64,000 bases of DNA from Thereva unica (taxonomy: Eukaryota > Arthropoda > Insecta > Diptera > Therevidae). The stretch lies in the NCBI GenBank assembly GCA_949987705.1, contig OX465281.1, positions 100,210,548 through 100,274,547 of the forward strand, written 5' to 3'. Position numbers and translations under genes: made by a program. The first letter of the stretch is position 1. Each line of letters begins with the position of its first letter. This document shows positions 51,563 through 63,639 of the stretch, in pieces. Under the pieces are notes generated by a model that ran no database searches, was not told the origin of the DNA, and saw nothing but the letters and a program-made list of their open reading frames with translations.

Positions 51563-53013
51563 TTTCAAAAGTAGTTCTATATGTATACACATTTTTTTCT
51601 TTGAATACAATACATAAAAATATTTTTGTTTTCGTATTTTTATTTTTTTCCGTTCCACACACTATCTACTTGTGATATAAATTGTTGATCCTTTTTAGCT
51701 TTTTCAAGAAAGAAGCTCGTACAACGGTTCTGTCTGTCCGGGCCCAATTTCATCTCTAAAACTACTATAGCTATATCTGAAATTGTAGCTGGCGGCGAGG
51801 AGACCTGGAACGTAGAAAATGCCTCTTGGGTTGGAAATAAAAGTACTTCAAATTATTAAACACGTTCACCGATCAGTCGAATTGGTGGCGAGTCTCCCGA
51901 AACAAAAAGGCACTTGTTTCAATAAATGAAATATAGTACAGTATAGTAATACAATATTTACTCTCGACATTATGTACCAAAAAGCGCAATCTGCGAAAAT
52001 AATGCAAGTAATGGTTTCTTAACGGAATTATCTTTATATTGGTTCCAGACATACTGTGTCAAACGCCCATTGCGAAATCATGTGCACAAAAAAAGGTTTT
52101 CAATGTCAAAGGTTGCGAAAATAGTTTTTTACAAATATCTCGTAAACGGTAAGTGTGACCACAGAAGAGGTAATGCCAGGATTGTAGATTATGTGATTCT
52201 CTACAAAAAAGGTCTTTACACTTTTTTCTCTACGAGTGACCGTTTTGGAGATATCGCGATATAAAAAAAAATCCATACAAAAAACGTTATACAAATAGTG
52301 GTCTGCCAAAGGTCCGGCCACAGGCAGGGCGCGGCACACCATGAGTTTTAGTAATTATTAGGTATATACTTCATTTTAAATCAAAAATTATCCTTCTTGC
52401 CGATAACATAGGGATGGACCCCAAAAAGTTATACAAATAGTGGTCTGCCAAAGGTCCGGCCACAGGCAGGGCGCGGCACACCATGAATTTTAGTTAGTAT
52501 GACGTCTAATCTTCAATTTAAAAAAAAAATTATCCTTCTTGTCGATAACATAGGGTTCGACCCCAAAAACGTTATACAAATAGTGGTCTGCCAAAGGTCC
52601 GGCCACAGGCAGGACGCGGCACACCATGAATTTTAGTTAGTATGACGTCTAATCTTCAATTTAAAAAAAAAATTATCCTTCTTGTCGATAACATAGGCAT
52701 CGACCCAAAAATATGTGGTACAAATAGTGGTCTGCCAAAGGTCCGGCCACAGGCAGGGCGCGGCACACCATGAATTTTAGTAATTATTAGGTATATACTT
52801 CATTTTAAAACAAAAATTATCCTTCTTGCCGATAACATAGGGTTGGACTAAAAATCCACCACTAATATTACCTAATTTCTCACCTTAGGCCACACTTTAG
52901 TTCAGGCACACCAAGCCTAAAATATTCTCCTATCTCTAATGTTACTTATTATAGGTTTCGTTTTTTTCTTCCCGATAACATAGGGTTTTCTGCAGTCGGC
53001 TCTCGGACTATTA

Positions 53014-53379
<366 letters not shown>

Positions 53380-53381
53380 AC

Positions 53382-53396
53382 AGGTTATGGGCCCAG
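53382..53396 (+). promoter_or_regulatory. Copia primer-binding site (internal part of initiator tRNA-Met)
   Basis: GGTTATGGGCCCAG is complementary to the anticodon-arm side of the 5' half of initiator tRNA-Met, the priming mode known from Drosophila copia. Confidence 0.8.
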
Positions 53397-53614
53397 GCTA
53401 AAAAATGTGCATCTCTCTTAGTGCATCGAGCAGTAAATTTTTTTTATTGATTTCATCCGAGGAAATCTAGGTATTTAGTGATCATCTGTGTGATACAAGC
53501 AAAATTTTAAAAGCCAAAAATACAATCTGTGTGATTGAAGTGAAAAATGGTAAAACTTTTTTTGTCAAAACATAAATCTGTGTGATTAAGTTTGCAACCC
53601 AAAAATAACCTGAA

Positions 53615-56600
53615 ATGGCATACCAAAATTTAGTTAAACTAGATCCACTAAATGCGGAAAATTTTGATGTATGGAAGATACAGATGGAATCAATATTAAT
53701 TAAAAATGATCTATGGGACTTCGTAAACGGCGATATAAGAAAGCCAACAGGTGATGCGGCCAAAATTGAAGAATGGCAAAAGCTTGATAGAAAAGCAAAA
53801 GCCGACATAATTCTATCAGTATCTCCTCCTTTTTTGAAGGATATTAAAAACTGTGCGACATCACACGAAGTATGGACAAAACTTAAGTCAGTTCATGATT
53901 CCAAAGGGCCAGCTAGAAAAGCGACGTTATTAAAAAAATTAATCATTACACGAATGAGCATGGATGAAGACCTCAATAATCAAATTTCGCAGTTTTTCGA
54001 CGTAGTGGATAAATTAAAATCAATTGACATAACTATTGATAATGACCTTTTATCAATCCTACTGTTATTCTCTCTTCCGGAACAGTTTGAAAATTTCCGA
54101 ATTGCAATTGAGTCACGAGATATGCCTCCTGAGCCAGATGTCTTAAAAGTAAAAATTATCGAAGAATATAATGCGAGAAACACACAAAATATTCAATCCG
54201 AGGCATTGTTAGCAAAACATAATAATGAAAAAATCTACACTCGTGAAAAAGTTAAACAAAACAAAAATACTAAATGGAAAAATAAAATAGTTTGCTACAA
54301 CTGTAGAAAAACAGGTCACAAAGCGACCGAATGTCGATACCGACCAAAAAATGATGAAAAATCATCGTTGGTACAAGAATACACCTTGGCAGTAAAAGAA
54401 TTAAACCGTTGTGATAACTGGATTCTTGATAGCGGAGCCACATCTCACATGACGGCTCAAAAATGTGAAAATGTTAGAAAAATTGACAATACATATAAGA
54501 CTTAATTTAGCGAATGACAAATGCGTGGAAGTAAAAGGAAAGGGTACTTTCAAATTGAATCCTATTTCGGGGAAAAATATAAAATTAACAGACCTACTTC
54601 TTGTACCTGATTTGAAAACAAACTTGGTGTCGATTTCGAAAATTACAGACAAAAATAATATTGTAATTTTTTATAAGAACAAAGCAGTGGTAAAAAGTAA
54701 AAATAACAAAACATTGTTTACAGCTCAAAAAATTAATGGATTATACCAAATAGAGGACATTGAACGAGTTAACCTCATAACTGCAAATGAAATTGAATTA
54801 TGGCACAAAAGACTAGGCCATTTAAATGTGCAAACACTGTGTAACACGTTGAAAAATTCGAAAATAAAGGGCTTTGAAAAAGTGAAAATGAAAACAAAGT
54901 CACTTACTGATTTCGAGTGTTCTACGTGCTTGCAGGGCAAACAATACAGATTACCATTCAAGAAAAGCGAATCGAAAAGATCAGAGTTTCCACTGGATTT
55001 AGTGCACAGTGACGTATGTGGACCAATGCAGACAACGTCACAAGGTGAAGTAAAATACGTAATTACATTTACTGATGACATGACCAGATATTCGGAAATA
55101 TTCATGATGAGATTAGAAAGTGAAGCTTTAAGTTGCTTTAAAACTTTCAAAGCAAAGGCTGAAAAATTCATAGGGCGAAAAATAAAAGCACTGCGTACGG
55201 ATAATGGTAAAGAATATGTTAATAATATTTTTTCAAATTTCTTACAGGAAGAAGGAATTCAGCACCAATTAACTGCGGCATATACTCCACAGCAGAATGG
55301 AGTGGCAGAGAGGAAAAATAGGACACTCTTAGACATGACTAGATGCATGCTAATTGAATCGAAACTGCCTCCAAGTTTATGGGCCGAAGCCATGAAAACA
55401 GCGAACTATATTCGCAATCGTTGCTCATCAAGAGCTATTAATAATGAAATTCCTTACAATTTATGGTTTAAAAGAAGCCCTAACGTGAAAATCATGAGAA
55501 CGTTCGGTACCAAAGCTTACGTCCTGGAAAAAGGTCCTAAAAAAGGAAAATTTCATCCACGATCAACGGAATACTATCTTGTGGGATATTGTGAAGATTC
55601 CAAGGCATATAGATTATGGAACAGGGAAACTAAAAAAATTGCAAAAAGTCGTGACGTAAAATTTTTTAATGAAGGAAAGTCGCAGTCAAATGATCAAATT
55701 ATAGATAAAAATCAAGAAACAGGTACGAAATTTTACAGAATGTTAACTAATCTTAACCATATTCCAGAAAATGAGAATATTGAGCAGATGAAAAATGAAG
55801 ACGAAGAACAAAGGGCAGTAAATTTAGAAAAAAGTAGCGAGGCCAAGGAAAAAACAAAAAGTGTTCAAGATCGTGCTCCGCGCTTAAAAAAGAAAGGAAG
55901 ACCAAAAATTATCCGTACAGGATCAAGAGGACGCCCCCGAACAATAAGATTTGAAGATGAAGAGGTTAGTGAAGAATACTCTACACCAGTAGAAGAAGAA
56001 AATAACAACGAGGATCAAGAGATGATGATAGAAAATTTAGAAAATAATCCAGAAGAGACAGTAATGATGATAGAAAATTTAGAAAATGATCCAGAAAATA
56101 TGAAAGACATTATGGACAACCCATATAAATCTGATTGGCAAAAGGCAGTTAAAGAAGAGTTAGATGCGCATAAGGAAAATGGAACTTGGGGCATCGTCAA
56201 TACACCAAAAGGATGCAAGATAATTGGATGCAGATGGATCTTTACATCGAAATATAATGAAAAAGGCGAAGTCATTCGAAGAAGGGCGCGATTAGTTGCC
56301 AAAGGATGTGCGCAACGACCCGGAATAGATTTTGATGAAACTTATGCTCCGGTAGCCAGGCAGAGATCTATTAGAACCATCACCGCTATTGCCGCAGAAT
56401 TAAATTTAACTCTTTACCAATTCGACGTAGTAACAGCCTACTTGAATGGCCATCTAGATAAAACGATTTACATGAAAATTCCGGAAGGATATGAAGGTGT
56501 GCAAGAATCTGAACGAGGATTATCAAATAAAGTCTGTAAACTAAATAAATCAATTTACGGATTGAAACAAAGTGGAAGAATGTGGTACCAAGCATTGGAT

Positions 56601-57510
56601 CAGAAACTACAAAAAATGGGTTGTAATCAAATGGAAAATGAACCATGCATATATGTGAAAAGAAGAGACGGTGATGACAACATTTTAATTGTTGCGGTGT
56701 ATGTTGATGATCTTATCGTAGCATCAAACAACAAGAATTGCGTTGAGTGGTTTAAAAGTGAACTACAAAGTAAGTTCAAAGTCAAGGATATGGGGCCGTT
56801 AAGTTACTGCCTTGGAATGCAGTTTTCTAAAGCAAAAGATGGTAACATCGAGATATCGCAAAAAATATACATCGAAAAAATGCTAAAGGCGTTTAACATG
56901 CAGGATTCGAACCCAGTGAAAACGCCTATGGACGCAAGTATTAAATTATCAAAAGAAATGTCACCAAAAACAGAGGAAGAAAAGGATGAGGTTTCTCACC
57001 TGCCATATCAGAAGCTGATTGGATCATTATTATATCTATCAGTTACTTCGAGACCAGACATCCAATATCCAGTAAATTTTTTGAGTCGTTTTAATAACAA
57101 TTTTGGTAAAACTCACATCCTATACAGGATTTTTCTTCAAACTTGCTGGCAGTCCAATTTCATGGGAGGCAAAAGGACAAAAAACTGTGGCACTTTCAAG
57201 CGCCGAAGCGGAATACATGGCTTTATCGGAAGCAAGCAAAGAAGGTATTTACCTAAAAAGTCTTGTAGAAGAAATTGGTTATAGAAGTCGAAACCAAGGG
57301 CCAATTGTTATCTACAACGACAACAAAAGCGCACAACTGATGGCTAACAATCCATCAGTCAGCAACAGATGCAAACATATCGATATTCGACACCATTTCA
57401 TCAGGAACGCTGTGAGGGAAGATAAAATAAAAACCGAATATCTAGAGTCATCAGAGATGCCAGCGGATGTTTTGACTAAACCCTTGCATACTAACCAATT
57501 TGAAAAATGA
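53615..57510 (+). pseudogene. Copia Gag-Pol polyprotein, frameshifted and internally deleted
   Basis: ATG at 53615. Gag (LDPLNAENFDVWKIQMES; knuckle CYNCRKTGHKATEC) and protease (WILDSGATSHMT) lie in the first frame to 54505. From about 54500 the match moves to another frame: integrase (HKRLGHLN, CSTCLQGK, HSDVCGPM, RTDNGKEY, GVAERKNR), reverse transcriptase (DFDETYAPVARQ, QFDVVTAYLNG, VYVDDLIVAS). Near 57105-57120 the RT/RNase H linker is deleted and the frame changes again: RNase H (SPISWEAKGQKTVALSSAEA, VIYNDNKSAQ, ADVLTKPL) ends at 57510. With at least these two lesions the copy is inactive. Confidence 0.92.
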
Positions 57511-57647
57511 TTAAAAAGCATGGGAATGGATATGTAAACTAATATTTTTGAAAATTATAATTTTTAGTAATTAAGTATATAGAATTGAAATAGTGAAATT
57601 TGAATTAACCTAAATTATGAAGTGTAAAATTAGAGTTGAAGGAGGTG

Positions 57648-57757
57648 TGTTGAAATGACAACTCTAATTTAACTTGTATAACTTTATTCAATTAGAATAT
57701 AAGACCTTTTGTATGGCATTGCTTATTATAACAATAAATGTCTGTTGGCTATTAACA
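57648..57757 (+). repeat. 3' LTR of the copia element
   Basis: 110 bp, about 94-95% identical to the 5' LTR by eye; preceded by a purine run (GAAGGAGG) as polypurine tract. Confidence 0.9.
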
Positions 57758-57774
57758 ATATATATAGTTAGTGG

Positions 57775-59670
57775 GTTGGGTAAACCCCATTTCACCCCCT
57801 TAGGGGATGAATTTCGAAAAATCGCTTCTTAGTGGATGTTCACGCCATTATAGGGATGCACTGTCAAAATTTCAGCCCTATAGCTCCAGCGGTTTGGGTA
57901 AACCCCATTTCACCCCCTTAGGGGATGAATTTCGAAAAATGGCTTCTTAGTGGATGTTCACGCCATTATATTGATGCACTGTCAAAATTTCAGCGCTGTA
58001 GCTCCAACGGTTTGGATAAACCCCATTTCACCCCCTTAGGGGAGGAATTTCGCAAAATCGCTTTATAGTGAATGTCCACTCCATTATAGGGATGCACTTC
58101 CCAATTTTCAGCCCTATAGCTGTAGCGGTTTGTAAAAACCCCATTTCACACCCTTAGGGGATGAATTTCGAAAAATCGCTCTTTAGTGGATGTCCACGTC
58201 ATTAAAGGGATCCACTGTTAAAATTTCAACCCTATAGCTCCAGCGGTTTGGATAAACCCTATTTCACCCCCTTAAGGGATGAATTTCGAAAAATCGCTTT
58301 ATAGTGGATGTCCACTCCATTATAGGGATGCACTGTCCAATTTTCAGCCCTATAGCTCCAGTGGTTTGTAAAAACCCCATTTCACACCCTTAGGGGATGA
58401 ATTTCGAAAAAATCTCTCTTTAGTGGATGTCCACGTCATTAAAGGGATCCACTGTTGAAATTTCAACCCTATAGCTCCAGCGGTTTGGATATACCCCATT
58501 TCACCCCCTTAAGGGATGAATTTCGAAAAATCGCTTTATAGTGGATGTCCACGCCATTATAGGGATGCACTGTCAAAATTTCAGCCCTATAACTTTAGCC
58601 GTTTGGATAAAAGCCATTTCAACCCCTTAGGGGATGAATTTCGAAAAATCGCTTTTTAGTGGTTGTAAACGTCATTATATGGATGCACTGTCAAAATTTC
58701 AGCCCTATAGCTCCAGCGGTTTGTAAAAACCCCATTTCACACCCTTAGGGGATGAATTTCGAAAAATCACTCTTTAGTGGATGTCCACGCCATTATAGGG
58801 ATGCACTGTTAAAATTTCAACCCTATAGCTCCAGCGGTTTGGATAAACCCTATTTCACCCCCTTAAGGGATGAATTTCGAAAAATCGCTTTATAGTGGAT
58901 GTCCACTCCATTATAGGGATGCACTGTCCAAATTTCAGCCCTATAGCTTTAGCGGTTTGTAAAAACCCCATTTCACCCCCTTAAGGGATGAATTTAGAAA
59001 AATCGCTTTATAGTGGATGTCCACTCCATTATAGAGATGCACTGTCCAATTTTCAGCCCTATAGCTTTAGTGGTTTGTAAAAACCCCATTTCACACCCTT
59101 AGGGGATGAATTTCGAAAAAATCTCTCTTTAGTGGATGTCCACGTCATTAAAGGGATCCACTGTTGAAATTTCAACCCTATAGCTCCAGTGGTTTGGATA
59201 TACCCCATTTCACCCCCTTAAGGAATGAATTTCGAAAAATCGCTTTATAGTGGATGTCCACGCCATTATAGGGATGCACTGTTAAAATTTCAGCCCTATA
59301 ACTTTAGCCGTTTGGATAAAAGCCATTTCAACCCCTTAGGGGATGAATTTTTCGAAAAATCGCTTTTTAGTGGATGTAAACGTCATTATATGGATGCACT
59401 GTCAAAATTTCAGCCCTATAGCTCCAGCGGTTTGGGTAAACCCCATTTCACCCCCTTAGGGGATGAATTTCGAAAAATCGCTTCTTAGCGGATGTCCACG
59501 CCATTATAGGGATGCACTGTCAAAATTTCAGCCCTATAGCCCCAACGGTTTGGATAAACCCCATTTCACCCCCTTAGGGGATGAATTTCGAAAAATCGCT
59601 TTATAGTGGATGTCCACGCCATTATAGGGATGCACTGTCAAAATTTCAGCCCTTTAGCTCCAGCGGTTTA
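57775..59670 (+). repeat. Minisatellite, about 118 bp x 16, with higher-order structure
   Basis: Unit: GGTTTGGATAAACCCCATTT, CACCCCCTTAGGGGATGAAT, TTCGAAAAATCGCTTTATAG, TGGATGTCCACGCCATTATA, GGGATGCACTGTCAAAATTT, CAGCCCTATAGCTCCAGC. Two marked variant units recur about 709 bp (six units) apart. No frame here is a gene. Confidence 0.93.
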
Positions 59671-59882
59671 GGTTGTGCGTTGTCTGTTAGTCAGTTACTT
59701 TTATACAATAGAAAAAAAAAGTAAAGATAAAAAATCTCCTTACAACTTATTGAACCCCATTTCACCCCCTTCAACCCTTTTTTTCTCCATAAAAAGTAGC
59801 CTATGTCCGTCTCCAAGGTCTAAAACTATGTCTGTAGCAAATTTCATCAAAATCGGTTTAGTGGTTTAGGCGTGAAAGCGTA

Positions 59883-59955
<73 letters not shown>

Positions 59956-59983
59956 GTTACTTTCGCATTTATAATATTAGTAA

Positions 59984-59985
<2 letters not shown>
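59671..59985 (+). repeat. Tail of a dispersed repeat with (ACAG)n
   Basis: Contains CAAATTTCATCAAAATCGG, GTGAAAGCGTAACAGACAG with about 18 ACAG copies (59883-59955), and ends ATAATATTAGTAAGGAT before TA repeats. Such ends are widespread in insect genomes; the element class is not clear. Confidence 0.65.

Positions 59986-60048
<63 letters not shown>
59986..60048. repeat. (TA)n microsatellite
   Basis: Left flank of the TIR element at 60049; continues at 60323. Confidence 0.93.
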
Positions 60049-60052
<4 letters not shown>

Positions 60053-60319
60053 ACGCGATTCGAGAAAAGGGACCTACTGTCCAAAAAGAAAACTTTACAG
60101 GAGAAGCGATTGAAAGAAAGACGGAGGAGAGCGAATACACTGAGCTGCCTCTTTAAACACTTTTGAAGACACATTTGTAAATATTTATTGCTCAGAAAGT
60201 AATTGGAATAAATTAATTCTGATTGCACAGAATTAAAGAGGAGATTTAAAACTTTAAGAATCACTCATAATCCGAAAATCGATTTTTTGGACAGTAGGTC
60301 CCTTTTCTCGAATCGCGTC

Positions 60320-60322
<3 letters not shown>
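60049..60322. mobile_element. 274-bp TIR element inside a TA microsatellite
   Basis: TGTGACGCGATTCGAGAAAA at the left and its inverse at the right give TIRs of about 39 bp. TA on both sides fits Tc1/mariner-type targets. No transposase. Confidence 0.82.
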
Positions 60323-60401
<79 letters not shown>

Positions 60402-60410
60402 ATATATATT
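60323..60410. repeat. (TA)n microsatellite at the LINE 3' end
   Basis: TA repeats directly after the A-tail (minus strand) of the LINE at 60411-64000. Confidence 0.93.
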
Positions 60411-60600
60411 TTTTTTTTTACGGGGGATGGTGAGACTCTACATAGACACTTCTGAGGTTCCCGCACTCAGACCGAGTTTCAGACTCCTACTGAATAAACT
60501 CACAACCCCTTTGTGTGACGCTTACCCCGCCCGGAACCGCCGCGAGGCATTACTTCGGGCGGGCGTCACCACCATGACCCTTTAGGTGTCCCTCTGGTGT
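60411..60600 (-). other. 3' untranslated region and A-tail of the R1-clade LINE
   Basis: 190 bp after the ORF2 stop, ending in an A run (T run on plus, 60411-60419). A second copy of this region is at 47811-47991. Confidence 0.85.
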
Positions 60601-63600
60601 TTACCCATAGGGGTTGCTACTGCTCTCGGCATTTCTTCGCCTTTCTCTGTTTCTTGTGGCTTCTTCTTGCCTTAACTTTCTGTGAATGGCCTTCAGGGTT
60701 TCTTCCACTTTCTTCCACATTTCCTCGGATCTCATCATATGCTCTACGATGTTTTCCGGCGTTAGTGGCGCCTGGGCCGTTTCTTCTAATTCCGCCCTTT
60801 CCTCGGCGTATCTCGAGCAGGCAAAGAAGACGTGCTCTGCGTCTTCTTCCGTCGCTGGGCATACCGGACACAACGGTGAATCATCGTGGCCGAATCGGTG
60901 GAGGTATTTCCTATACCCCCCATGTCCGCTCAGGAACTGCGTGAGGTCGTAACTTACTTCCCCACGCTCCCTCGAAACCCATACTTCCACGTTAGGGACA
61001 AGTCTGTGGGTCCAACGACCCTTAACAGACTCGTCCCATTTCCCCTGCCATTCCCTTAAAGACTCACAGCGCGCAATCTGCCGCCGTACCCTTCTTGGCT
61101 GTCCTCTACCATATTCTGGGTCATAGAGACGCATGCCCTCCCTCGCCAGAATATCCACAGGAATCATCCCCGCTATCACGCACGCCGCATCGTCGGACGT
61201 GGTCCTGTACGCGCAGCAAGCGCGAAGTGCACTTAGCCTATATGCACCCCTCCATTTTCTACTGTTTGCAGTCCTGTTTAACGCTGCTGCCCACACTGGC
61301 GCTGCGTATAACAGGACTGAGCTGACCACCCTCCCCAAGAGGAGGCGGCGACTCGGTCTAGGGCCCCCAACATTGGGCAGCATTCTTGCGAGTGCTGCAC
61401 AGATCGCAGAAGCTTTGTCTGCCGTGCCCTCTAAGTGCGCTTTGAAATTTAACCTCCGATCGATCATCACTCCCAGGTACCTTAGAGCGGGCTGTGAGTG
61501 GATGATCTGTTCCCCTACCTTGATCCTCACGGATACTGGCTTTCGCCGTTTGCTGATCAGCACTGCTTCAGTTTTGTGCTCAGCAAGCTTCAACCCAGCG
61601 CGTTCTAGCCACGCTTTTATTTCCCAGATCGCTTCGTTCGCATACAGTTCGATGTCATCTGGGTGTTTTCCTTCGACAACTACCCCGATATCATCTGCAA
61701 ACCCGATCGCCACTGCTTCCTTTGGAAGACGAAGCCCCAACACATCATTGTACATTGCGATCCATAGGAGAGGGCCCAGGACGGAACCTTGCGGGACACC
61801 GCATGTTGTCCCGAACACTTTAGGACCATCATCCGAATCACAATGAAGCGACCTACCCTGGAGGTAGTCGGCCACTACACGCACTAGGTACTTTGGTGTG
61901 CCTAGCTTGATCAACGCTTCAACTATTTTGCTCCACCTCGCTGAGTTGAAAGCATTTTTAACGTCGAGGGTTATCAATGCGCAGCAGTGATTTTTCTCTA
62001 TGGCGGCTCTTGCTATGCCCACCACCATATTGATTGCATCAGTAGTCGTCCTTGCCTTTCTGAAGCCGAATTGCTTGTCTGACAGGCCACCTACCCTTTC
62101 GACGCTAGGGAGAATCCTGTTACAGATCACCCGCTCGAAAAGTTTGCCTATGCAACTAAGGAGGCATATCGGTCTGTAGGACGATGGGTCCCCTAAAGGC
62201 TTGTTCGGCTTCGGTAGGAGCACGAGTTTCTGCTGTTTCCATCGCTCCGGGAAGATCCCCTCTCTCAGGCACGCTGTGAAGACTTCAGCGAACCTGTCTG
62301 GCGCTATTGAAGCTGCTAGCTTCGCCGCTTTATTTGGTATGCCATCCATGCCAGGGGCCTTGTTGATGGCTACCTTTTTTGCAGCCTCCAGAATCTCATC
62401 TGCGGTCACCGCAGGTATCTCTTCTGGGTCCACCTGGAGGGTGGGTAGATCGACCGTGCGTACGTTCTGTGGAAACAGGACATACACAATACTCTGGAGC
62501 AGCGCGGGGCAGGTGATCGGCGGAGAGCGTTTGCCCTTGACCGCTGACATAACCATTTTATAGGCTCCACCCCAGGGGTCCGAGTCTGCTTCTCTGCACA
62601 ACCTTTTGAAGTGCTCGGATTTACTTCTAGCGATGGCCTTGTTCAGCATTTTTCTCGCTTCCTTATACCTCTGAAGGAGTTCATCGAAATCTGGACGGTT
62701 CCGGCTTCTCTGAGTTCTCCTTCTCGCTTTCAGGCAGGCCTTTCGGCATTCATCGATCTCTGCGTTCCACCAGAAGTTTGGTGAGAGTCTACGATTGCCG
62801 GCGCGCCGTGGCATGGATGCGTCACATGCCCATTTCACTGCTTCTTCTATTTCCTCTGCCCCTTCCCTGGCACCTCCTGCCGACCTCGCATCATGCAGGA
62901 ATACTTCCTCGAACACCTCTGCGTCGAGTTCCTTAGCGGCCCATCCTCTAGCCGTTCCGTACCTAGGATTCCTCTTTTCTATACGCTGACCAACCTCGAA
63001 GATGATGGCTTGGTGGTCACTGTGCGTGTACAGATCGCTCACCCGCCACTGTAGGTCTTTGACCACTGAATCACTCACATAAGTGATGTCGATTACCGAT
63101 GTTCTCCCACCCCTTTGGAAGGTGTTTTCGCCTCCAGAGTTGACTAACACTACGTTAAGTCGCGAGAATACTTCTAGAAGTATGCGCCCTCTTGCATTCG
63201 TTTGTCGACTGCCCCATTCGACAGCCCAAGCATTGAAATCACCCGCTAGTATTACCGGGTGATGGCGGCTCGCGTCGGCGGCTAACCTTTCCAACATCGA
63301 CTCGTAATCGTCTAGTGTCAGGCTTGGCGCCGCATAGCAGCTGTAGACGTGTATTCCGCCTACTTTTGCCCGCGTGAAGCCATTCTCTGGGCTTCTCATG
63401 GTATCTTCCATGGCTCGGCTCCCACACGTCCATATCGCTGACGTGCCGCTGCTATCATTTATCCAGACGCCGCTGTGCAGATTTCTATACTGCTCGCAGA
63501 CGATTGCGACGTCGATTTTTTCCTCGAAAACTGTCTGTGCCAGCAGATCTTGTGCCGCTTGACAGTGGTTCAAGTTAATCTGTATGAACCTTATCTTCGA

Positions 63601-63639
63601 CTTCGACTTCTTTGGACTGCTGCCCTGTACAGTGGGCAC
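60601..63639 (-). CDS. R1-clade LINE ORF2: endonuclease and reverse transcriptase
   Basis: Open for 1012 codons; homology starts at KIRFIQINLNHCQAAQDLL, with no ATG in front of it (the first in-frame ATG is about 90 codons in), so translation probably restarts after ORF1, which overlaps by 49 bases. APE-type endonuclease: VILAGDFNAWAVEWGS and THSDHQAIIFEV. Reverse transcriptase: MDGIPNKAAKLA, ALITLDVKNAFNSARW, GVPQGSVLGPLLW, IGFADDIGVV. C-terminal CCHC finger: CPVCPATEEDAEHVFFAC. The order and finger are those of R1/I-group LINEs. No stop or shift was seen, so the copy may be functional if ORF1 and the 5' end outside the window are whole. Confidence 0.93.
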   Translation of the reverse strand: MPTVQGSSPKKSKSKIRFIQINLNHCQAAQDLLAQTVFEEKIDVAIVCEQYRNLHSGVWINDSSGTSAIWTCGSRAMEDTMRSPENGFTRAKVGGIHVYSCYAAPSLTLDDYESMLERLAADASRHHPVILAGDFNAWAVEWGSRQTNARGRILLEVFSRLNVVLVNSGGENTFQRGGRTSVIDITYVSDSVVKDLQWRVSDLYTHSDHQAIIFEVGQRIEKRNPRYGTARGWAAKELDAEVFEEVFLHDARSAGGAREGAEEIEEAVKWACDASMPRRAGNRRLSPNFWWNAEIDECRKACLKARRRTQRSRNRPDFDELLQRYKEARKMLNKAIARSKSEHFKRLCREADSDPWGGAYKMVMSAVKGKRSPPITCPALLQSIVYVLFPQNVRTVDLPTLQVDPEEIPAVTADEILEAAKKVAINKAPGMDGIPNKAAKLAASIAPDRFAEVFTACLREGIFPERWKQQKLVLLPKPNKPLGDPSSYRPICLLSCIGKLFERVICNRILPSVERVGGLSDKQFGFRKARTTTDAINMVVGIARAAIEKNHCCALITLDVKNAFNSARWSKIVEALIKLGTPKYLVRVVADYLQGRSLHCDSDDGPKVFGTTCGVPQGSVLGPLLWIAMYNDVLGLRLPKEAVAIGFADDIGVVVEGKHPDDIELYANEAIWEIKAWLERAGLKLAEHKTEAVLISKRRKPVSVRIKVGEQIIHSQPALRYLGVMIDRRLNFKAHLEGTADKASAICAALARMLPNVGGPRPSRRLLLGRVVSSVLLYAAPVWAAALNRTANSRKWRGAYRLSALRACCAYRTTSDDAACVIAGMIPVDILAREGMRLYDPEYGRGQPRRVRRQIARCESLREWQGKWDESVKGRWTHRLVPNVEVWVSRERGEVSYDLTQFLSGHGGYRKYLHRFGHDDSPLCPVCPATEEDAEHVFFACSRYAEERAELEETAQAPLTPENIVEHMMRSEEMWKKVEETLKAIHRKLRQEEATRNRERRRNAESSSNPYG

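Larger units (their letters stand above)
47992..53010. mobile_element. Foldback element with 1.45-kb inverted arms, 5,019 bp
   Basis: Arms 47992-49440 and 51561-53010 are nearly identical inverse copies, starting TAGTCCGAGAGCCGAC. TTA stands on both sides (47989-47991, 53011-53013), while the uninterrupted LINE at 60586 has it once, so TTA is the target duplication. The interior (49441-51560) holds a short frame, a TIR relic and a LINE fragment. The superfamily is not certain: a 3-bp TTA duplication fits PIF/Harbinger, and the architecture recalls foldback elements of flies. Confidence 0.85.

Noticed and set aside
59225..59488. Frame with repeated residues in the minisatellite
   Set aside because: Translation of the 118-bp repeat; the frame is not kept through the array.
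59883..59955. (ACAG)n tract as a CRISPR-like or regulatory array
   Set aside because: Pure 4-bp microsatellite without spacers, in the tail of a dispersed repeat.
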